A stretch of 64,000 nt of DNA from Heloderma charlesbogerti (taxonomy: Eukaryota; Chordata; Lepidosauria; Squamata; Helodermatidae), in assembly GCA_026122225.1 (NCBI GenBank), contig JANEZZ010002704.1, forward strand, positions 62,001 to 126,000, given 5' to 3'. Numbering within the stretch: position 1 is the first letter of the stretch; each line of letters opens with the position of its first letter. A model generated the notes under the pieces. It saw only the letters and a program-made list of their open reading frames with translations, had not been told where the DNA came from and did no database searches. Shown piece after piece: positions 53,401-63,550 of this stretch. The position numbers were made by a program, and so were the translations under genes.

Positions 53401-55010
53401 ACAAGAGGCAACTCTACACATGGACATCACTAGATGATCAATATCGAAATCAGATTGATTATGTCCTTTGCAGCCAAAGATGGAGAAGCTCTATACAGTC
53501 AGTAAAAACAAGACCTGGAGCTGACTGTGGCTCAGATCATGAGCTTCTTCTTGCAAAATTTCGGCTTAAATTGAAGAACGTAGGGAAAACCACTAAACCA
53601 TTCAGGTATGACCTCAATCATATCCCTTCTGAATATACAGTGGAGGTGAGGAATAGATTTAAGGGATTAGACCTGATAGACAGAGTGCCTGAGGAACTAT
53701 GGACGGAGGTCTGTAACATTGTTCAGGAGGCAGCAAGGAAATCCATCCCAAAGAAAAAGAAATGCAAGAAAGCAAAGTGGCTGTCTGATGAGGCTTTACA
53801 AGTAGCTGAGGAAAGAAAGGAAGTGAAAAGCAAGGGAGAAAGGGGAAGATATATCCAACTGAATGCAGAGTTCCAGAGAATAGCAAGGAGAGACAAGAAG
53901 GCCTTCTTAAATGAACAATGCAAGGAAATCGAGGAAAACAACAGAATGGGAAAGACTAGAGATCTCTTCAAGAAAATCGGAGATCTCAAGGGAAAGTTTT
54001 GTGCAAAGACGGGCATGATAAAGGACAAAGAAGGCAGGGACCTAACAGAAGCAGATGAGATTAAGAAGAGGTGGAAAGAATACACAGAAGAACTATACAG
54101 GAAAGATCTTAATGTCCCTGATAGCCATGAGAGTGCGGTCACTGAACTTGAGCCGGACATCCTAGAGAGTGAAGTCAAGTGGGCCTTAGGAAGCATTAGT
54201 AACAACAAAGCTAGCGGAGATGACAGTATTCCAGCTGAGCTATTTAAAATCCTAATAGATGATGCTGTTAAAGTGCTGCACTCAATATGCCAACAAATCT
54301 GGAACGCTCAATGGTGGCCACAAGACTGGAAAAGGTCAGTTTACATTCCAATTCCAAAGAAGGGCAACGCCAAAGAGTGTTCAAACTACTGCACAATTGC
54401 GCTCGTTTCACATGCCAGCAAGGTGATGCTCAAAATCCTACAAGCTAGGCTTCAGCAGTATGCGAACCGAGAACTACCGGAAGTACAAGCTGGGTTTCAA
54501 AGAGGCAGAGGAACTAGAGATCAAATCGCCAACGTTCGCTGGATCATGGAGAAAGCAAGAGAATTCGAGAAAAACATCTATTTCTGCTTCATTGACTACG
54601 CTAAAGCCTTTGATTGTGTGGATCACAACAAACTGTGGCAAATTCTTAAAGTGATGGGAATACCAGACCACCTTACCTGTCTCCTCAGAAACCTGTACGA
54701 GGGTCAAGAAGCAACAGTAAGAACCAGACATGGAACAACCGATTGGTTCAAAATTGGGAAAGGGGTACGACAAGGCTGCATATTGTCACCCTGCTTATTT
54801 AACTTATATGCAGAGTACATCATGAGAAACGCTGGGTTGGATGAATCACAGGTCGGAATTAAGATTGCCGGGAGAATTATCAACAACCTCCGATATGCAG
54901 ATGATACCACCCTAATGGCAGAAAGCGAAGAGGATCTCAAGAGCCTCTTGTTGAGGGTGAAAGAGGAGAGTGCAAAAGCTGGTTTGAAACTCAACATTAA
55001 AAAAAACTAA
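53355..55010 (+). pseudogene. BovB endonuclease C-terminus and reverse transcriptase
   Basis: A 551-codon frame. Residues 60-62 are the SDH catalytic triad end of the endonuclease (DCGSDHELL). The RT domain spans roughly 270-550 with IPIPKKGNAKECSNY, VQAGFQRGRGTRDQIAN, FIDYAKAFDCVDH (motif A), GVRQGCILSPCLFNLYAEY and catalytic YADD at 514-517 (54894-54905). The frame ends where an A-run near 55001-55008 has one extra A relative to the 18.8 kb copy. Residues 1-12 are out-of-phase and not native. The RT core looks undamaged in this copy. Confidence 0.93.
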
Positions 55011-55014
55011 GATC

Positions 55015-55665
55015 ATGGCATCTGGCCCCATCACTTCCTGGCGTATAGAAGGGGAAGAAATGGAAGCTGTGACAGATTTTATTTTCTTGGGCTCCAAGAT
55101 CACCGCAGACAGTGACTGTAGCCATGAAATTAAAAGACGCTTGCTCCTTGGGAGGAAAGCTATGGCAAACCTAGACAGCATAGTAAGAAGCAGAGACATC
55201 ACCTTGCCGACAAAGGTCTGTCTAATCAAAGCTATGGTTTTCCCAGTAGTAATGTATGGCTGTGAGAGCTAGACTATAAGGAAGGCTGAGCACCGAAGAA
55301 TTGATGCTTTCGAACTGTGGTGCTGGAGAAGACTCTTACGAGTCCCCTGGACTGCAAGCAGGTCCATTCAGTCAATCCTAAAGGAAATCAACCCTGAGTG
55401 CTCATTGGAAGGACAGATACTGAAGCTGAAGCTCAAATATTTTGGCCACCTAATGCGAAGAGAAAACTCTCTGGAAAAGACCCTGATGGTGGGAAAGACT
55501 GAAGGCAAAAGGAGAAGGGGACGGCAGAGGATGAGATGGCTAGATAGCATCACCGATGCAATGAATATGGACTTGAGCACGCTCCGGGAGAGAGCGCAGG
55601 ACAGGAAGGTCTGGCGTGCTATGGTCCATGGGGTCACGAAGAGTCGGACACGACTGAATGACTGA
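55015..55665 (+). pseudogene. BovB ORF C-terminal region
   Basis: Continues the RT frame after the frameshift: TDFIFLGSKITADSDCSHEI, RSRDITLPTKV and VMYGCES, then a TAG (55270-55272) at a position expected to be Trp, then FELWCWRRLLRVPW, LKYFGHLMRRENSLEK and a terminal VHGVTKSRTRLND. This is the conserved C-terminal domain of RTE elements, of poorly known function. Confidence 0.9.
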
Positions 55666-55776
55666 ACAACAACAACAACAAGGCAAACATGGCTGTGGTT
55701 TGGTGGATTTATTTCCATTTCTCTGCTTTATATTTCCCCCATCAGACAAGGCAGCCTTCAAGAGAAATCCACTTAA

Positions 55777-55901
55777 GGGTGAAATGTTTAGACAGAGGAA
55801 AAGGCCTATAACTCCCAGCATGCCCCAGCTAGCATTGCTGGCTGGAGCATGCTGGGAGTTGTAGGCCTTTTCTCTGTCTAAACATGCATAGGATTGCACC
55901 C
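55777..55901. mobile_element. Perfect-fold MITE of the GTTTAGACAG family, copy 2
   Basis: TGTTTAGACAGAGGAAAAGG pairs with a CCTTTTCTCTGTCTAAACA stretch, and ACTCCCAGCATGCCCCAGC pairs with GGAGCATGCTGGGAGT. TTAA precedes it at 55773-55776. The right end is GGATTGCACCC, then TAAG. It sits about 95 bp downstream of the BovB tail. Confidence 0.82.
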
Positions 55902-56480
55902 TAAGTTACTAATGCACATCAGCTTTTACTAGCCCACTTCCCTATATTAGTCATTTGTAACCAAGAAAGAAACTTTTGTCATGCCTAATTGCCTGGAAAT
56001 TACTCTTACTTGCTACAGACAAGTGAAGCCTTATTATAAAAGCCAGGAGAAGCCTATACACTGTAAATTGACATTCGTCTGTCTGTGTTCATTGCTTACA
56101 GTGTGTCCATATTCACAGCAAGTCACCAAAATGAAAATTCTGTTATTGATTGAACCAATATTGGCACAACAATGTTGACTTTAGAATTCTGTCAAGCTGA
56201 AGGGTTATCTACATATACAGTGGCTGTTTGCACTGTGTATACAGTATGCAAAGAACCAATTCGAGCATGTGTTTTCAGACATAGCACAGTCTTCTCACAG
56301 GACTGAACTTCTTCAAAATGCTCGTTTGAAACTGACTCCATGTCAGAATCTCCCAGAATGTGAAGAGATGTCCCTTCCCCATGTCCAGCCTGCGAGGGGG
56401 GGGGGGAGACGGGTGAATGCCCGTGATGTTCAAAGATGGCACTAACGGGGAGGGGAGGGGCTTACCAGCCATCTTAGGCT
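55902..56480. other. No feature recognised
   Basis: A G-run at 56396-56407; nothing assignable. Confidence 0.4.
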
Positions 56481-57115
56481 GCGGGGACCCTCCCTCTCAC
56501 CCTCTTTGAAGCACAGCTCCCTCCCTCCCGCCCTGTATGCGGTGCGGGCTATACTGGTCATCCTTTGGGGATCTGAGTAGGCATTTTTGGCTCATAGTCG
56601 GATAGGACTTGGCTATGTGTTTTTTGGCCCACTTCACACTTTAAGTGGGGTTGAGAGTTGACTTCAGGTTGTTTTGATCTGATTTAAATACTTAGGTGAT
56701 TTGGTCACATTTTCTAAATAGGCAGGTCTGCGTGGGCACCTTGGTAGGGAAGGGTTGGTGAGCATTCGGAGGCACTATTTCTGGTGACTGGTAAGGCCTC
56801 GGGCTTCCAGCTCAGGGCTTTGTGGCCCCTGTTTGAAGATAAGGATTACCTTTGAGGCCAACTGTCCTCACCCACTCAGGTTTTGTGGTTTGGGGGGGGT
56901 GACAGGAGAAGGCCTCCTGCCCCAAGAATTGGGCAGTCTTGTAATGTGGTGATCAAGGACTCCACACTACAGGTATCAAATGTCTGACCTGATACAATGC
57001 TAGGTAGTCACTGGCTTTGAGAAGTTGCCCACTTAGGTTTCCCTTCCCAGATCTGACCAATTTTAATAAATTTGGCCCTTGTTTTATATCAACTACTTGT
57101 GTCTCGTCTCTTTAT
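56481..57115 (+). mobile_element. Possible LTR or retroelement terminal region
   Basis: An ordered non-repetitive block ending in CCAATTTTAATAAATTTGGC, then TTGTTTTATATCAACTACTT, GTGTCTCGTCTCTTTATT. The AATAAA followed within 50 bp by a T-rich GTGTCTCG tract resembles an R-U5 region. TG...CA ends, a TSD and a second copy were not found. Confidence 0.25.
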
Positions 57116-57872
57116 TTCCCCCACACACACCCTTTCACCTGCAAAACACATCAACTCCTTGACATGTTTGCATTCAAACATTGTACAATCAAGGGGTGTG
57201 TTGTACATGTATGAACAGAGGTGCCAATGGAAGTGGCTGACCGAAGTCAGTTCCATAGTAGCAGGGTTTTCATTCCTTGAGCTTTGCAACCCAGTTGCCC
57301 TGCATCAGCTCTTTCCCCTGCAAAGTCCGACATAATGCATTCCAAAGGCAGCTCTCTTTAAAGACATTCCAGGCACTGAGCACTGATTTATGACTCTGTC
57401 TGTTCTTTCTTTTGTAATCCTCTTTTCATGAACATGTTTCAAAAATATGCCATTCCGTAGAATTTCCTTGAAGAAATATTCCAGTTAAAAGAGATCCACC
57501 AACTCGTATGTTACATTTAGACTATTCCTGCTTTGGATGAAATCTGTTCACACTGCCATGTCCAGTGTTTTCCTTAACTATTCTACAATAGTTGGCATAA
57601 TTGGCCAGTTTCCAGGGTCTATACGAGGCAATTTTGCAGCTCCCAAATACCGCATTTGGATGGTTCTTGATCCAAGAACTTATCTGAAAAACAAAGGTGA
57701 TGGTAGGAGGCAAACCCTCTTACTGCTTGATATAGTTCCTATGCAATGGGGCAAATTGTAGGGGGCGTATTACCCCTGTTTTAGCCAAAGTACACTGATA
57801 ACCAGCTTGCTTCCAGGTTCAATTCAACGTGTTGGTTCTTACCTACCAAGCTCTATCTTCCTAAACTATCTT
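57116..57872. other. No feature recognised
   Basis: No repeat end or domain-bearing frame identified. Confidence 0.4.
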
Positions 57873-58104
57873 GGGAGCCAGTGTGGTGTAGTGGTTAGAG
57901 TGCTGGACTGGGACTCGGGAGATCTGGGTTCTAGTCCCCACTTGGCCATGAAGCTGACTTTGGCCCAGTCATTGACTCTCAACCTAACCTAACTCATAGG
58001 ATTGTTGTACGGATAAAATGGAGAGGAGGAAGACCATGTAAGCCACTTTGGGTTCCTTGCAGGAAGGAAAAGGGTGGCAAATAAATATAAACATAAATAA
58101 ATAA
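57873..58104 (+). mobile_element. tRNA-derived SINE, complete
   Basis: Starts GGGAGCCAGTGTGGTGTAGT (box A GTGGTGTAGTGGTTAGAG), box B GGTTCTAGTCC at 57927-57937, body with CATGAAGCTGACTTTGGCCC and GTAAGCCACTTTGGG, and an AATAAATATAAACATAAATA tail. It is the sense counterpart of the copies at 29924 and 43361. The 3' part resembles an L2-type LINE tail, so L2 machinery is the likely helper (inference). Confidence 0.85.
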
Positions 58105-58534
58105 GCCTATCGTAGGGAGCATCTTCTCTTAACAGGAATCTTCCCATCTATTAAAATCTTTGCGGGAGACCTTGTTCCAGGTGTCTTGTCCCAAGAAAAG
58201 TAATTTGTTGTGTTCTTGGAACAGGGCCCACTTAGCGGTGGCACCTAGATGGTGTATATCCTTCCCTCTGAGAGCTTGCCAAGCAACATCATTGTTTGCT
58301 CTTTGGTGGCTTGCCAAGATCTCTTTCTTTAGGCAAACCTATATGGGAATCTTGAATTATTTTATATGTGTGAGCCAACTATTCTTGCTCCTTAAACAAA
58401 ATGATTCAGCAGCTGATCATTTTTAGCTATGTTCCTGTGATTTCATTCATGTTTTACTTGTTCACCATCTCAGCCATTCTTTGGAATGATGGTATCAGTG
58501 GTGCAGTTAGATCATTTTAGCCCAGAACACTTGT
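58105..58534. other. No feature recognised
   Basis: No assignable feature. The minus-strand frame CLARKEILASHQRANNDVAWQ near 58260-58330 is short and isolated. Confidence 0.35.
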
Positions 58535-58650
58535 AACCCTCCGTATATTGTTGGACTCCAAATCCCATCAAAATAGCCAATGGTCAGGGATTATGGGAGT
58601 TGTAGTCCAACAGCATCTGGAGGGCCACAGGTACCGAACCTCTGTTTTAG
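58535..58650. mobile_element. CCAGATGTT-family foldback MITE, diverged
   Basis: TGTTGGACTCCAAATCCCAT pairs with ATGGGAGTTGTAGTCCAACA around AGCCAATGGTCAGGGATT, then GCATCTGGAGGGCCACAGG. The left terminal block is degraded. Confidence 0.65.
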
Positions 58651-58976
58651 ACTCTAGACTTAACGGTCTTACTGAGTGTCAGGGGGGACGGGGACGTAAT
58701 GTGTATTACTTTAGATGGTACTGTGTATTTCAATTTAGATGGTAATGTGTATCACTTCACTGTCTTCAAAATGTGGTAAGCCAGCCCTGGTGTGTTTGGA
58801 AGCTCTCCTCCTTATTCTGTTGAGTGCAGCCTTGGGCTTCCTCTCCAAAATCCTGCCCTGAATGCATCGCTGAAGATATATATTTTATGAATAAAAACAA
58901 ATTGATTCCAAAGAATATACAAGCCAAACTGTCAGCATACAACCATTCGCCCCTTTCATATATGCAACTTGCACAC

Positions 58977-58979
<3 letters not shown>

Positions 58980-59019
<40 letters not shown>
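58980..59019. repeat. (GT)n microsatellite
   Basis: About 20 GT units directly visible. Confidence 0.95.
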
Positions 59020-59024
<5 letters not shown>

Positions 59025-59406
59025 GATGTGTTAACAGTGCCATCTGGTGACTCTGGACATAAAACATCAGTTCTTTCTGGGAGGGGATTATTTTGCAGAC
59101 TATCAAGGATTGTCACTGAGTACATTTTCTATGCTTTTTTCCTTTTCAACTGAATCCTTCTCCCTCTTTTTAAAAAGCAGCACTTCAGCATTTCATATTT
59201 ATAACAGCCTCACTAAAATCCTGTACACTTGGTGCAGGTTGCCACATTTTTTATCCTGCCAGGGCTTCTCTGCCTTTAACAACTGCAGAACTCAACAGGT
59301 GAATCTTTTCCTGGAGATGTAAAATGGAAAATATCTACCACTGGATTGCCTGTCATGCAACTGCTAAAAGGCACAGGAGCCCAGCCAGTAAAAAGGTTGG
59401 TCATGA

Positions 59407-59469
59407 TTTATTATATTTCTTATTATTCTTATTATTCTTATTCTTATTATTATTATTATCATTATTATT
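59407..59469. repeat. (TTA)/(TTATTC)n microsatellite
   Basis: Imperfect TTATTCTTATTATT units directly visible. Confidence 0.9.
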
Positions 59470-60191
59470 TTGAAACCTGAGGCTGAGACACAGTGGGGTT
59501 GCCACCTTTTTTATGGGCCTGCTCCCATGCCTTTAACAGCCTCTGTCGTGCAAAAGGTAAGCAGGCAAAGTTTTCCCCATCATAACATATCTCAAGTGCC
59601 AGAGTATCAAGCACTGTTAAGACACAGAAGCAGGGGCAGGAAAAGAAACCATAGCAAGACACAGTGACTTGCCCACAGGCAGCAGCCAGAGGGTCCATGG
59701 TTATCTTTGATCTGACCCCTTCTTATCCTTGGGATCTTACCTCTCCATTCCCAAAGAGCCTAGTTTTACAACTGCAAAGCACCAAAGTGTTCAAAGCTCG
59801 ATTTGCAGTTCTCTGTGATATAATTTCACCCACAGGTGTTGGAACTGTTTAAAGACAGCCAGTGGAGCATGACAGTTAACTATCTTTCAGTAAAGCAGAA
59901 CTGTGTACTTTGTACCTAAAACAGATTATAAATGTGAAATGAATTTTGTTCCCTACATTTGCACTTTTGCTTAATTGACTTTTCCTTATCATCACCTTCT
60001 GTCCCAGTGATGAAAGGCAAAACAGTACGTGGCTGGCTTCTCACAAAGCAAACATTCCTGTGTTTTATTTAAGGACAGGCATGATCCAGCCCAATGAAAA
60101 GACCAGGTGCAAACAAGGATACAAATCCGGAATCATGCGCCCTTCCCTTGACATTTTTGCACACCCGTAGTGATGTAATAAAACACACAAA

Positions 60192-60275
60192 GGGTTGTAT
60201 CCGGCGTTGGCCCTAGTTAGAATAGGCCCATTGCAATGAATGGGACTTCAGTTAGACTAACATTGGATACAACCC
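60192..60275. mobile_element. Foldback MITE, GGGTTGTATCC family
   Basis: GGGTTGTATCCGGCGTTGG at the left pairs with AACATTGGATACAACCC at the right. TAGTTAGAATAGGCCCATTG pairs with AATGGGACTTCAGTTAGACT, so the 84 bp forms a near-complete hairpin. Another CTGGATACAACCC follows at once. Confidence 0.75.
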
Positions 60276-60718
60276 ACTGGATACAACCCAATGTCTTCAA
60301 GGGAGGAAAAAGGTCAGCTGGCATAAACCTTCATTCAACAAAGCTTGTAAACTGGGAGTCAGCAGCTGGCAGCCCTGGCGCCAAACCCAACCCTCCAGAA
60401 GGTACTATCTGCCTTCCCCCTTATTGCCAACTCTACAAGCAAAGGAAGAGTGTGAAGGAGTAGCATCTATTATTTATGATTGTTTATTAAATGTCATAGA
60501 TGTCATCAAAAAGAAGAAGACTCAAAATGACTTACAGTAAAAGCTATACAATCTATACAGCGGTGCTGTCAAGGCCCCACTCAACAGAATGAGCAGTGGG
60601 GCTGGCTCACCACATTTTGACGTGGAGGAATACACAGTACACTCTAAAGGGTGTGTGTGTCAGGCCTTGAAGCACGAAGTTGAAAATGGCCTACCTGCAC
60701 TGCTACATCTATAGCAGC
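60276..60718. other. No feature recognised
   Basis: A short GGCCCCACTC...GAGCAGTGGGGC hairpin near 60573-60602; otherwise nothing. Confidence 0.35.
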
Positions 60719-61258
60719 CAGGGCTGTGCACGGACACACACACCCTTCGCTTCAGATGCCGCTTTGGACCTTCCAAAGCAGCCCTGCTTCGCTTTGGACC
60801 AATTCAGACCCAGTCCGCTTTGCTTTGGATTCAGATCCAAAGTGAGATTCAGATATCTGAATCATTTGGATTTGACGTTTTCCCAAGGACTTGCATTGGA
60901 AAACAGAAATGGCTGTAACGTTTTCAGTTTTCATGATAAATACATGAAAGTTGGGTACCTGCCAGCTCCCATGGAGGGGATTCCACCTGCCAAATTTCAG
61001 ACAGTTTAGCCTGTAGTTTTTGTGCTAGGCACAGGTGAAATTTGATTTTGTCAACAAGAATTCTCAAATCAAAGAGCTATAACTTTTCACTGTTTCCACA
61101 GATGTCCATGAAATTTGGGAACCTGTCAGGAGACATGGAGGGGATCTCACATACCAAATTTCAGGCAGTTTAGCCCAGTAGTTTTTATGCGAGGCACAGA
61201 TAAAATGTGCTCAGAAACTCAAACCAAAGGTCATAAAGGGATAATCAGAGAAGTTAGG
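60719..61258 (+). mobile_element. Ac-like hAT repeat, left part
   Basis: Starts CAGGGCTGTGCACGG and continues with TTTGCTTTGGATTCAGATCC, then two units containing CCAAATTTCAG(A/G)CAGTTTAGCC and CTATAACTTTTCACTG. The same units occur inverted at 6660-7040, and a third-type unit lies at 63420-63500, on the far side of the L2. This suggests the L2 inserted into one element. Confidence 0.6.
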
Positions 61259-63245
61259 TGTTCAATTTCTTTTCTTTATTTCTTTATTAAATTTCTTAAT
61301 CGCCCATCTGGCCAGTCACCCAGCCACTCTGGGTGATGTACACTAATACAACAGTTTAAAACAATAAAATTCCACCTTAAAACATTGTATTTCTAAAAAT
61401 ACCCTAACCCACCCCAAATGCCTGCCTGGACAACCAGGTTTTTAATGCATGGCAGAAGCCCATTAAAGAGGGGCCATGGCGGAGTTCCCTAGGGAGGGAG
61501 TTCCACAGAGTGGGGGCCACCACAGAGAAGGCTCTCTCCATTGTCTTCAGCAGCCTAGCTGCCCTGGCTGATGGGACAGAGAGAAGATCATCCAAGGCTG
61601 ATCTTGTTGAGTAGCCTGTCTGGTGTTGCTGGAGGCTCTCCTTGAGATAGGCTGGGCCGGAACCATATAGGGCTTTAAAGGTCAAAACCCAGAAAACAAC
61701 TGGTAACCAGTGCAACTCCTTCAGCATCGAAGTAATGTGATCACGCCAGCAGCTGCTTTTAATCAGGCGAGCCACCGCATTCTGCACCAGCTGCAGCTTC
61801 CAAACCATCTTCAAGGGTAACCCCACATAGGGACCATTACAGTAGTCTAGATGGAGACCAAGTCATATACTACCGATGGGAGCAGATGGTCGGGAAGGTA
61901 GGGGCTCAGCCGCCGTATCAGATGGAGTTGGTACAGTGCTGTCTGGCTCACAGCTGACACCTGAGCCTCCATGGACAGCTGGGAGTCTAAAATGACCCCC
62001 AGGCTGTGGACCTGGTCTTTCAAGGGTAGCCATACCCCATTCAACACCAGGTCAACATCCCCCAACCTCCTCTTGTTTCTCACCAAAAGTACCTCGGTCT
62101 TGTCAGGGTTCAGCTTCAGGTTATTCCTCCCCATCCAGCCACTCACCGTCTCCAGACATTTGGACAGGGAATCTACAGCCAACCTTGGTGAAGATTTGAA
62201 CGAGAGGAAGAGCTGCGTGTCATCCGCATATTGATGACACCGCACCCCAAACCTCCTGATGATAGCCCCCAGCGGCTTCACATAGATGTTAAATAGCATT
62301 GGGGAGAGGATGGAACCCTGTGGCACCCCACAAGTGAGCAGCCACGGATCCAACACCTCCTCTCCCAGTGCTACCCTCTGGTACCTGCTAGAGAGGAAGA
62401 ACTGGAACCACCGTAATACAGTGTCTCCAATGCCCAACCCCTCCAGGCGGTCCAGGAGGATACCATGATCAATGGTATCAAAAGCCACTGAGAGGTCGAG
62501 GAGAACAAGGAAGGAGCATTCACCCCTATCGAAAGCCCTCCCCATATCATCCACCAAGGCCGTTTCTGTCCCATGCCCAGGCTTGAAGCCCAGTTGAAAT
62601 GGATCTAGATAATCAGCTTCTTCCAAGTGTGCCTTCAACTGCATCGCCACCACCCACTCAATCACCTTGCCCAAAAATGGCAGATTCGAAACTGGGCAAA
62701 AGTTGTTCAGACTTGGAGATCCAGGGGGGCTTTTTTAAGAGCAGTCTTATCACTGCCTCTTTGAGGGCTGATGGTATCACTCCCTCCTCAAGGGAGGCAT
62801 TTACCACCACCCTGATCACCTCACCCAATCTCTCTCTGCAGCACATAATGAGCAAAGATAGGTAGGGATCAAGTAAGCAGGTGGTCGGCTTTTTAGATGA
62901 AAGCACCTTGTCCACTTCATCCGAAGGAAGAAAGTGGAACCAATCCCACAAAACAGACCGCCTCTCGCTTGCTAACTGTATCCACGGCACACAGAATAAC
63001 ACTCCTGATCTGATCAATTTTATCTGCAAAGTGCCTTGACAAGGCCTCACAGGAGGCCTTAGAATGCTCCAGCGGTTCCGGAGCAACTGTACTGACCAGG
63101 CTCCGAACCACTTGGAACAGCCTCCTGGGACAGCACTCTGCAGACGCGATAGAGGCAGCATAATATTCCTTTTTTGCTGCCTTCATCACCACGTGATAGG
63201 CTGAAGATACCGCTCTAGCCCTGTTGAAGTGAGACTGATTAAGCG
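61259..63245 (-). mobile_element. L2-type LINE, 3' two kilobases
   Basis: Minus-strand L2 from about 63245 down to its 3' end near 61262, where CCAGATGGGCGATTAAGAAA and a TTTAATAAAGAAATAAAG tail match the 42.4 kb copy. It spans the pre-RT region, RT, C-terminus and 3' UTR. It lies within sequence of the hAT-like repeat. No TSD is certain. Confidence 0.85.
61404..63192 (-). pseudogene. L2 ORF2 reverse transcriptase remnant
   Basis: Three minus-strand frames in order. 62658-63192 covers the pre-RT region. 61847-62674 (275 codons) covers most of the RT with FQLGFKPGHGTETALVDDM, LLDLSVAFDTIDHG (motif A), GVPQGSILSPMLFNIYVKPL and YADD at 62219-62230, then SLGVILDSQLS. 61404-61826 covers the C-terminus with LQLVQNAVARLI, LHWLPV and LWNSLPREL. 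Frameshifts near 62665 and 61840 separate them. The RT core is intact in sequence, but the ORF is broken. Confidence 0.92.
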
Positions 63246-63550
63246 CTGATTAAGAGGTCACTATCCCTAATCTCTGCTGTAGGTTTCTTTGGAGTGCAAA
63301 TAGCCCCTCTCCTATTCAGCTTCACAGTGGATGACCTCAGGCTTTCTTTGGCGGAATGGAATACACATTACCTGGGAAAACAGGCAGGCAGGCAGGCTGG
63401 CAGAGTAGTTTTTGTGCTTTTTTCCAACAAAAACTCTCAAAGCAAAGGGCTATAACTTTTTAGTGGTTGCACTGAAGTGCATGAAATCTGGGCAACAGGC
63501 AGCCCAATGCCAAGACCCCAAAGATGCCTCATATTGGGCTTGCTTTGCCA
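63246..63550 (+). mobile_element. Ac-like hAT repeat, right part (beyond the L2)
   Basis: TAAGAGGTCACTATCCCTAA, GGCAGGCAGGCAGGC, then GGGCTATAACTTTTTAGTGG and CATGAAATCTGGG correspond to the repeat interiors at 6.58-7.0 kb and 60.9-61.2 kb. The terminus was not identified. Confidence 0.5.

Larger units (their letters stand above)
52459..55680 (+). mobile_element. RTE-BovB LINE, near full length
   Basis: About 3.2 kb, the usual full length of BovB, from a 5' UTR through endonuclease and RT to the 3' end GAGTCGGACACGACTGAATG and a (CAA)n tail. A candidate 7 bp TSD AGGCAAA lies at 52452-52458 and 55681-55687. BovB is widespread in squamates and ruminants and is the textbook case of LINE horizontal transfer. 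Few lesions separate this copy from an intact frame, so it is fairly young, but it is inactive. Confidence 0.95.
58651..60191. other. Unassigned, with microsatellites and a short repeat
   Basis: (GT)n at 58980-59019 and (TTA)n at 59407-59469 are clear. AAAAGGCACAGGAGCCCAGC near 59366 and GGTTGCCACCTTTTTTATGG near 59498 belong to the ATTGCCA...AAAGGCAC family. No coding homology. Confidence 0.5.

Noticed and set aside
57873..57940. tRNA-like promoter on the plus strand
   Set aside because: The same head occurs at 29924-30179 and 43361-43460 with SINE bodies; it is a retroposon head and not a tRNA gene.
61256..63250. CTGATTAAG repeat near 63236 as the L2 TSD
   Set aside because: The second copy is adjacent on the same side of the L2 and has no partner beside the 3' tail at 61260.
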